From: Rufibacter immobilis
GTDB taxonomy: Bacteria > Bacteroidota > Bacteroidia > Cytophagales > Hymenobacteraceae
Direction of reading: 5' to 3'
DNA: 64,000 nucleotides
Assembly (NCBI RefSeq): GCF_003721565.1
Contig: NZ_RJJE01000007.1
Span: 1 to 64,000, forward strand
How positions within the stretch are numbered: position 1 is the first letter of the stretch; every line of letters starts with the position of its first letter. A program made the position numbers and the translations under genes. Positions 57,731-64,000 of the stretch are shown here, one piece after another. The notes under the pieces were generated by a model, which was not told the origin of the DNA, ran no database searches, and saw nothing but the letters and a program-made list of their open reading frames with translations.

Positions 57731-60160
57731 TTATTTTCCGCCGCCGGCGGCGTCATCGTTCTGGATGGATTTCTTCTGCCGATTGCTGGCCTGCATCTTG
57801 CCAAAGTTCCAGTCAAAGCTGATGCGCACGGTGCGGTTATAGTTGTAGTTGCGGGTAGTCTGGGTGTAGTCTCTGGTTTTAACCGTGTAGCTGTTCTCAA
57901 TGGTCTGGCTGAACGGATTGGTAACCCCAAAGCTGATACTGCCCTTGTCTTTCAGGATTTTCTTGCGCACTGAGAAATTGGTGTAATAGCTGGCCCCCCA
58001 TTCGCCCTGCAGCACTTTGCCACCGGAGAAGTAGCCGGCGTACACCTGACCACTCCAGCCTTTGCTGAATTCATAGCTGGTGTTCAGGTTGGCGCTGTAC
58101 TGCAGGCCTTCGTTAGAGAGTGAATCTGTCTTGAGCATCTGGTAAGACAAGTTGAAACTGGGGCTGATGGTCCAGGCGGGCACCGGTTTGGTGGAGCCGG
58201 ATAAACTCAGGCCGTAGGCGCGGTTCTTGGCAACGTTGTCATGCGTGATCACCAGCACATTGCGCTCCACGCCGTCAATGACCATGAGCTCGGGCCGGGC
58301 CACATTCTGGATGGCGTTGTCAGTCTGGCGCATAAACACAGAGGCATTGATAGAGGTAGTTTTAAAGTACGTGCTGTAGCCAACCTCATAGGAGTGGGTG
58401 AGCTCAGCGTCTAGGGTTGGATTGCCGCGGTAGGCGTTGTTGAAGTCCTCTAATTGCAGGAAGGGGTTCAGAATCCAGATCTGCGGCCGCTGAATGCGCT
58501 GCGTGTAACTCACCCGCACCGTATGGATAGAGTCCAGCGTACGCGACACAGACAAACTGGGAATCACGTTCTGGTACTGGTCTTTGAAGGAGCTGCGCTG
58601 CAGTTTAGCCAACTGGGTAACCGGGTCTTTCTGGGTGTTCAGGAATTGCCCTTTGGTGGCCGTGTGTTCATAGCGCGTACCCAAGTGGAAGTTGTACTTC
58701 TTCTGTAGGCTGAAGGCATAGGTGAAATATGCCGCCACCACATCCTGGTCATAGTCAAAGTTGTTGATGGCCAAAGAGTCTGCCTTGCCCGCGAAAGAGT
58801 ACTGGTAGGTGTTATTGCTGATGGCATCCCGCAGAATGGTTTTAGCGCCTAACTCCAGTTTGCTGTCGTTTTTGAAGGAGCGGTTGTAGTCCAGTTGGAA
58901 GGTTTTCTCGTCGCTGGGGGCGTCATTGTCATTCAGTTGACCTTCTATAAACGCGTTCTCTGCGTTGTACAGCTGGTTGTCATACACGTCATGCGAGTTG
59001 TTGTGGTTCCACTGGGCCAGCACCGAAAGTTCATGCTGGGGCTTGAAGGTGTGGGTATAGCCGAAGTTTAGGTCAAAGCCCGAGCCGTTCCAGAGGTTCT
59101 CCAGATCAGAGTAGCGCACGGTGGGACCGGCATACGTGGTCTGCTTACCACGGCCGGTAAAGTAGTTACGGCGCATGGAACCGTTGAGGTTAAACGCATT
59201 GAGCGTGTCTGGGTCAAAAGTGACTTCGGCTTGGCCGTAGTACCCGTGGTTCAGTTGGCGTAATCCTGCCTCCTGCCTGAAAAACTCCCCGGTACGGTCG
59301 GTGGTAGTGGTGCGGCGGTTGTTGTTGTCATAGAAGCTGAGCCGTGAACTGAACCCAAACTTGCCGGTGCGGGCATTCAGGTTGCCGTTGGCGTTGTTGT
59401 AACGGCTGCCCAGAGTGCCGCCTATCTTGCCGCTCACGCCTTGCATGCTGTTCTTCTTGGTGATGATGTTGATGATGCCCGCGGTGCCTTCGGCGTCATA
59501 CTTAGCCGAGGGACTGGTGATCACCTCCACGTTTTTGATGATATCGGCGGGAATTTGCTTGAGGGCCTCGGCCAGATTGTTGGCCAGTATGCTGGAAGGT
59601 TTCCCATCCATCAACACCCTAAAGTTGGCGCTGCCCCGCAGCTGCACGTTGCCCTCGGCGTCTACGGTCACGGAAGGTACTTTCTTGAGCACGTCTGAGG
59701 CGGTGGTCCCTATGTTGCTGATGTCCTGCTCGGCGTTGTACACCAGTTTGTCGCCTTTGTCTTCTACCAGCGGCTTCTGGCCCACCACCGTTACTTCCTG
59801 CAGCTTGGTGGTGTTGGAGCGCAGTTTTATGCCAGGGAATGACCACTCCCGCTGCTGGCCAGACACGCTAAAGGAAGGTAAAGTAGTAGTGGCGTAGCCC
59901 AGGTAGCTGATGGCAAGGGAATAGCTTCCGTCTGCTACTTTAGAGAAACTGAACTGCCCCTTTTCATTGGTCACAGTTCCGTCTACGGGCTTGCCGGTAG
60001 CCGTACTTAGCAGGCTTACCGTGGCAAACTCAACGGGTTTGCCGGTGGTAGAGTCTTGCACCATGCCCGTTATTTTGCCGGGCGTTTGGGCATGCGTGTG
60101 CAGCGCAAAGAAACAGATAAGACAAAGGGAAAGCAGCGCGTAAAGGGGAGACCGTCGCAT
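57731..60160 (-). CDS. TonB-dependent receptor family outer-membrane protein
   Basis: An 809-aa protein: signal peptide (about 1-24), CarboxypepD_reg-like domain at about 27-110 (GKITGMVQDSTTGKPVEFATVSL), plug domain at about 130-235 (QDISNIGTTASDVLKKVPSV, SPSAKYDAEGTAGIINIITKKN) and a C-terminal 14-stranded outer membrane beta-barrel (OMP_b-brl_3 type). No SusD partner next to it. Substrate unknown. Paralog of the receptor at 60594-63113. The last residues are a polar NDDAAGGGK tail. Confidence 0.92.
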   Translation of the reverse strand: MRRSPLYALLSLCLICFFALHTHAQTPGKITGMVQDSTTGKPVEFATVSLLSTATGKPVDGTVTNEKGQFSFSKVADGSYSLAISYLGYATTTLPSFSVSGQQREWSFPGIKLRSNTTKLQEVTVVGQKPLVEDKGDKLVYNAEQDISNIGTTASDVLKKVPSVTVDAEGNVQLRGSANFRVLMDGKPSSILANNLAEALKQIPADIIKNVEVITSPSAKYDAEGTAGIINIITKKNSMQGVSGKIGGTLGSRYNNANGNLNARTGKFGFSSRLSFYDNNNRRTTTTDRTGEFFRQEAGLRQLNHGYYGQAEVTFDPDTLNAFNLNGSMRRNYFTGRGKQTTYAGPTVRYSDLENLWNGSGFDLNFGYTHTFKPQHELSVLAQWNHNNSHDVYDNQLYNAENAFIEGQLNDNDAPSDEKTFQLDYNRSFKNDSKLELGAKTILRDAISNNTYQYSFAGKADSLAINNFDYDQDVVAAYFTYAFSLQKKYNFHLGTRYEHTATKGQFLNTQKDPVTQLAKLQRSSFKDQYQNVIPSLSVSRTLDSIHTVRVSYTQRIQRPQIWILNPFLQLEDFNNAYRGNPTLDAELTHSYEVGYSTYFKTTSINASVFMRQTDNAIQNVARPELMVIDGVERNVLVITHDNVAKNRAYGLSLSGSTKPVPAWTISPSFNLSYQMLKTDSLSNEGLQYSANLNTSYEFSKGWSGQVYAGYFSGGKVLQGEWGASYYTNFSVRKKILKDKGSISFGVTNPFSQTIENSYTVKTRDYTQTTRNYNYNRTVRISFDWNFGKMQASNRQKKSIQNDDAAGGGK

Positions 60161-60543
60161 ATTGGATTTCTTAAGGGTAGAGGTACAGATTACAGTAAGG
60201 ACTCATGGATGCCGTTAGGGGACACTCTTCCTGGGGTACCACAGGAACAGTCAAGGCAAAGGCATAAAGCAGACAGAACGGGTAATGCGCGCATGTACTT
60301 AATAGATGAAGAACAGCTCAAAGCGGTTGCCTCCCTATTCAATTATTTTCTGTTTTTATGCTATTTCCGGAAAAAGAGGCTCTAAACGCCCGTGCCTCCC
60401 GGTAAAGGAAGCCATAGCGTAGCCGGAAGATTAGCATAAGCGGGTAAATGGGCCGTTGAAGGTAGGCCGGTACTAATGGGCTAAAGACAAGGGATTTTCC
60501 CAGGGGTTGCACCTGAACGGAAGTTTATTTCACGCTCCCAAAC
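60161..60543. other. Gene-free region between the two receptor genes
   Basis: It holds one degenerate repeat copy (60350-60389). No promoter assigned for the minus-strand receptor gene that starts at 60160. Confidence 0.4.
60350..60389 (-). repeat. Palindromic repeat, reverse orientation, degenerate (copy 35)
   Basis: On the minus strand: GCGTTTAGAGCCTCTTTTTC then a degenerate half ending AAAAACAG. Confidence 0.7.
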
Positions 60544-60578
60544 AAAAAAGGAGCACCCGTGGCAGGCGCTCCTTTTTT
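60544..60578 (-). terminator. Terminator of the second receptor gene
   Basis: AAAAAAGGAGC pairs with GCTCCTTTTTT around a 13-nt loop, 15 bp after the stop. Confidence 0.85.
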
Positions 60579-60593
60579 ATTTGGGAATAGTGA

Positions 60594-63113
60594 TTAGTTA
60601 GATTCGCCGCCCTTGGCGTCATCGTTCCGGATGGAGCGTTTGCTGCGGGGCTGCTGTTTCATGTCCATTTTCCCGAAACGGTACGAGAAACTCATCCGCA
60701 CGCCGCGGTTGTAGTTCAGGTTCTCGGTGTACTGCGTAAAATTGTCGTTCTTCAGGTCTGAGGTGAACTTGATGCCTTTGGAGAACGGGTTGTCTACGCC
60801 CAGGGTCAGGCTGCCTTTTTTCTCCCAGAGCTCCTTGCGTACGCTGAAGCTGGAGAAGTAATAGCCCGAGAACTTACCCTGCACGCTAGGCCGCGGCGAA
60901 CTGTACGACCCGAATGCCTGTACCGCCAAGCCTTTGCCAAAGTCATAGCCCGAGTTCAGGTTAAAGCTGTACTGCATGCCCGAGTTGTTCTGTAACGTGC
61001 TCCGCAGCGTGATGTAATTAAGGTTCATGCTGCCGCCCACGTTCCATTTGGGCACCGGCTTGGTGTTCCCCGAAAGGCTCACACCGTACGTCGCGTTTTT
61101 CCCGATGTTCTGATACGTGGTGTACGCCACATCCTCCTGCTGCCAGGTTCCGGCCACAATGGGGAGGTTACCATCCCGGCCCACAATCCGGCGGATGGAT
61201 TCAATGGCGTTGTTGGTCTGGCGCAAATACAGCGAGAGGTTGATAGAGCTGGTCTTGAAATAATTGCTGTAACCCAGCTCATACGCGTGGGCCAGCTCCG
61301 GCTCCAGCTCCGGATTCCCGAACGACACGTTCTTGGCGTCAATGATATTCACGTAAGGGTTCAGGTACCAGATCTGTGGGCGCTGGATGCGCTGCGTATA
61401 ACCCACCCTGAACGTCTGGCTTTTGATGGTTCTGGATACCAGAATGTTGGGGATGAAGTTGGCGTAACTGTCGGTGAAAGGGTCTTGGGCGGGCCGTATG
61501 TACTGGCCATCAATGTTGGTGTACTCAAAGCGGGCCCCGGTTTTCACGTTGTAGTTCTTGAGCTTGAAGCCGTAGGAAGCGTAGGTGGAGTATACGTCCT
61601 GGTCATAGGTGAACTCGTTGGGGTCCAGTTCCTCGGTGCCGGTGGAGTACCGGATGCGGCGGTAAAGCGCGTCACTTTCGGCGCGGCGCAGAATGCCTTT
61701 GGTGCCAATCTCCAGCTGGGTTTTGTTCTGGAACGGGTGCACGTAATCTATCTGGAACGTGGCCTCGCGGTTGGTGCCTTCGTTGTTGTTGCGCAGCAGC
61801 GTATCCAGCACCGTTTCCTGGTTTAGGAAAATGTCCTGGTTGTTGATTCTGGTGTTGTTCCCTTTGTTCCACTGGGCCAGAACGGAGAGTTCCTGCTGCG
61901 GTTTGAAGATATGGGTGTAACCCATGTTCAGATCCACAGACTGGTTTTTGTTTCGGCCCCAGCCGAAGTTGTCAATCTGCTGCGCCAAATCAGGTGCGTT
62001 CTGGAAGGACTGCTGGATTCCTCGGTTATGATAACTGCCCTGGTAGAGGCTTACGCCGGCCGTCACGTTGTTGGTGGAGTCAATGTCCAAGTCAAAACCG
62101 GCCTGCCCGTACACCCCGCCGCCCCGGCTTCTCGATTCTCCGTTCTGAGTAAGGTTGCTTTGGTAAGCCTCCGCACCGGTGCCGTACGTGACGGTCCGTT
62201 CCAGCAGGCTCTCATTGCGGTTGTTGAACTGCTGGTGCGTGCCCATGCTGGCGTTGAACCCCACTTTGCCCCGCCGCACGTTCACGTTGCCGTTGCCGTT
62301 AGCGGTCCGGTTACCTACTGAGATAGTTGTGCTCCCGTTCACGCCGTATAGGGTGTTCTTCTTGGTGATGATGTTGATGATGCCGGCGGTGCCTTCGGCG
62401 TCATATTTGGCCGAGGGGCTGGTGATGACCTCCACCGTTTTGATCATGTCTGAGGGAATCTGGCGCAGGGCATCGGCCACGCTGTTGGCCATGATACTGG
62501 ACGGTTTGTTGTTGATGAGCACCCGCACGTTAGAGGAGCCGCGCAACTGCACGTTCCCGTCCAGGTCTACGCTCAGAGACGGTACTTTCTTGAGCACGTC
62601 TGAGGCGTTACCGCCAATGTTGGTGATGTCCTGCTCGGCGTTGTAGACCATGCGGTCCACTTTGTCTTCCACCAGTGGTTTTTCGCCCACTACCGTCACT
62701 TCCTGTAGTTTGTTCTGGATGGGTTTCAGGATGATGCGGCCTAGCTCAATCTCCGGGTCTTTCTCTGAAACTATGATGCCAGTACGGGTAAAACTCTCAT
62801 AGCCAATAAAACTCACCGACACAGAGTAACTCCCGAAGGCCACGCGCGACAACGTGAAACGGCCCCGGTCATCGGTGACGGTGCCGTCTACGGGTTTGCC
62901 AGTGGCAGAATTAATCAAGGAGATGGTGGCAAATTCTACGGCCTTGTTGGTGGAGGAATCGGTGACTACGCCGCTAATTTTGCCGGTAGCCCGCTGAACA
63001 CCTCCGCCCGGAGCTGTGGCCGTAGAGGGAGTAGGGGCATGGGAAGGCGCCTGAGCATGTACAGAAGACACTGCCGCCCAACACAGGAAAGCAATCAGGA
63101 AAGAATGACGCAT
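60594..63113 (-). CDS. TonB-dependent receptor family outer-membrane protein (paralog)
   Basis: An 839-aa protein: signal peptide (about 1-20), Pro/Thr/Ala linker, CarboxypepD_reg-like domain at about 43-130 (GKISGVVTDSSTNKAVEFATISL), plug with SDVLKKVPSLSVDLDGNVQLR, and a beta-barrel. The plug matches the neighbour at 57731-60160 almost motif for motif (both SPSAKYDAEGTAGIINIITKKN), while barrel loops differ. The tail is polar (NDDAKGGESN). Likely an ancient tandem duplication with different ligands. Confidence 0.92.
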   Translation of the reverse strand: MRHSFLIAFLCWAAVSSVHAQAPSHAPTPSTATAPGGGVQRATGKISGVVTDSSTNKAVEFATISLINSATGKPVDGTVTDDRGRFTLSRVAFGSYSVSVSFIGYESFTRTGIIVSEKDPEIELGRIILKPIQNKLQEVTVVGEKPLVEDKVDRMVYNAEQDITNIGGNASDVLKKVPSLSVDLDGNVQLRGSSNVRVLINNKPSSIMANSVADALRQIPSDMIKTVEVITSPSAKYDAEGTAGIINIITKKNTLYGVNGSTTISVGNRTANGNGNVNVRRGKVGFNASMGTHQQFNNRNESLLERTVTYGTGAEAYQSNLTQNGESRSRGGGVYGQAGFDLDIDSTNNVTAGVSLYQGSYHNRGIQQSFQNAPDLAQQIDNFGWGRNKNQSVDLNMGYTHIFKPQQELSVLAQWNKGNNTRINNQDIFLNQETVLDTLLRNNNEGTNREATFQIDYVHPFQNKTQLEIGTKGILRRAESDALYRRIRYSTGTEELDPNEFTYDQDVYSTYASYGFKLKNYNVKTGARFEYTNIDGQYIRPAQDPFTDSYANFIPNILVSRTIKSQTFRVGYTQRIQRPQIWYLNPYVNIIDAKNVSFGNPELEPELAHAYELGYSNYFKTSSINLSLYLRQTNNAIESIRRIVGRDGNLPIVAGTWQQEDVAYTTYQNIGKNATYGVSLSGNTKPVPKWNVGGSMNLNYITLRSTLQNNSGMQYSFNLNSGYDFGKGLAVQAFGSYSSPRPSVQGKFSGYYFSSFSVRKELWEKKGSLTLGVDNPFSKGIKFTSDLKNDNFTQYTENLNYNRGVRMSFSYRFGKMDMKQQPRSKRSIRNDDAKGGESN

Positions 63114-63413
63114 GAAGAGGGTTTGTAGAGAGATTAAAGTATAAGTAGGGGTAAGATATTATAAACCGAATAGTAATTTTTTATACTGGAAAGAGCTGCT
63201 GTTACGCAGTTCTAGAAAAGTGAGGAAGAAGGATAAAAGCGAGGCGGAAAGAAGGCACTGTCTATAATTGATAAAATTCTTTTGATTGAATAAGCGTTTT
63301 CTGGCAAAAGACAGCGCAAAAAGGAAAAGGTTGCTTCTGTTTATTTGGCCATTCTGTTTTGAAGGTATTTTCCGAAAAGTAGCTTAAATATAAACTATTT
63401 TTTTAGTTATAGC
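63114..63413. other. Gene-free region with a possible degenerate repeat
   Basis: AT-rich. TTCTGTTTTGAAGGTATTTT near 63352 resembles a decayed repeat. No gene seen. Confidence 0.3.
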
Positions 63414-64000
63414 TTAATTTTCTTGCTGCACCTCTACGTTCATGCCCATGCCCACGGCAGACCATTTATCCCATTTCGCCTGGCTGGCATCTTTGTAGAA
63501 ACTGGTATGAAAGCCAGGCATGGAGGCGGCAATAGTGAGGCTGTTGTTCTGGGTTCTGGGCGCGCAGTCAATCCATTCCAGAGCTATCGCGAAATCCTGG
63601 TCTACATACATGCCATAGGGCTCCAGGTCAACTTGCAGCCAGCCTTTTTTCTGGTTTTTAACCGTATAAAGAATATTGGTGGGAGTGATGTTTTGGGCCG
63701 GTTTTCCGTCTTTAAGCATGTAAATCTTCACCCTAAGTTTTACCTGATCATATTTGTTGGAGGTGAGACAGAAATTGAGTTTGCTTAGGAAAGAAGGCTT
63801 AGGGCCGTTGTTGATCAGAATGCCCAGCTCGCGGCCCAGGTTTTCCTCAATAGGGCGCTGGAAAACCCCGAAGTTATGGTGGAAGAAGGTGATGGGCCCG
63901 GCATGGCCGCCTAGTGTTTTATTCTTCCATTTCCTGGTGCCCACTTTTACCTCGGCTAGCTGCACCGGGGCCGGAGTCAGGGTAATGGTGAGCGCATTTT
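63414..64000 (-). CDS. C-terminal part of a carboxypeptidase-regulatory-like surface protein (truncated by window edge)
   Basis: The frame stays open to the window end; codons upstream of GTG 63965 read NALTITLTPAPVQLAEVKVG, typical of the last strand of a CarboxypepD_reg-like domain. The remaining 180 residues (TLGGHAGPITFFHHN, LGILINNGPKPSFLSKLNFCL, FAIALEWIDCA) match a tail found on such domains in Hymenobacteraceae. Envelope location and unknown function are inferred. The 5' end is outside the window. Confidence 0.7.
   Translation of the reverse strand, partial: NALTITLTPAPVQLAEVKVGTRKWKNKTLGGHAGPITFFHHNFGVFQRPIEENLGRELGILINNGPKPSFLSKLNFCLTSNKYDQVKLRVKIYMLKDGKPAQNITPTNILYTVKNQKKGWLQVDLEPYGMYVDQDFAIALEWIDCAPRTQNNSLTIAASMPGFHTSFYKDASQAKWDKWSAVGMGMNVEVQQEN

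Noticed and set aside
1-64000. CRISPR arrays, tRNA or rRNA genes
   Set aside because: The many palindromes are dispersed, not regularly spaced with spacers. I saw no tRNA cloverleaf or rRNA sequence in any gap.

Overview
The window is an ordinary chromosomal stretch of a member of the Bacteroidota, most likely order Cytophagales and family Hymenobacteraceae (Rufibacter/Pontibacter-like; the genus is a guess). The reasons are the gliding lipoprotein GldH, a type IX secretion sorting tail, an IPExxxVDY protein, a DUF2723 membrane protein, LytS/LytTR-type regulation, CarboxypepD_reg-plug-barrel receptors, start codons almost without Shine-Dalgarno sequences, and promoter-like TAnnTTTG boxes. I see no rRNA, tRNA, CRISPR, phage or insertion sequence.

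Layout. 0.1-2.3 kb: phosphoribosyltransferase, ribosomal protein L31 type B, GlmU-like sugar nucleotidyltransferase. 2.4-6.1 kb (+): holB, hemC, a secreted cyclophilin, a dTDP-4-dehydrorhamnose reductase-like enzyme. 6.4-13.5 kb (+): a membrane ComEA-like protein, a 1331-aa DUF4011 helicase with a degenerate nuclease-like tail (possible defence gene), a lipoprotein, an NmrA-like oxidoreductase. 13.9-24.5 kb (-): outer-membrane DUF1207 protein, a 718-aa Gly/Ser/RGG low-complexity protein, an EEP-family enzyme, gldH, ricT, and a dehydrogenase-hypothetical-dehydrogenase cassette. 24.9-28.5 kb: GNAT, DUF6157, a LytTR/LytS two-component pair, a Gdx/SugE exporter. 29.2-34.0 kb (-): rsfS, ftsH, LUD protein, lpxH, a propeller-like secreted protein. 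34.1-39.9 kb (+): birA, a T9SS cargo, the DUF2723 protein, rlmB. 40-48.4 kb: manC-kdsD (-), recQ, purD, CoA-transferase (+), bacilliredoxin (-), rpsT (+). 48.9-53.2 kb: pyk and an IPExxxVDY protein (-), then acpP-fabF-rnc (+). 53.5-64 kb: nadE, an HD hydrolase, a predicted secreted metalloprotease, two paralogous TonB-dependent receptors and a truncated gene at the edge.

The most striking feature is not a gene. A ~40-bp palindromic repeat (left arm GCGTTTAGSGGCTGTTTTT, right arm its near-complement ending in CCTAAACGC or CCTAAAACAG) occurs at about 35 sites, roughly one per 1.8 kb. It sits almost always between genes, mostly just after stop codons. Many copies carry perfect palindromic arm extensions that differ from copy to copy (up to a 36-bp perfect stem). 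Three copies merge into the gene's own terminator hairpin, and three degenerate copies lie inside open reading frames, one in each reading frame. I do not recognise it as a named family. Three further paired-hairpin elements resemble REPINs/MITEs (6203-6365, 13622-13741, 28803-28967).
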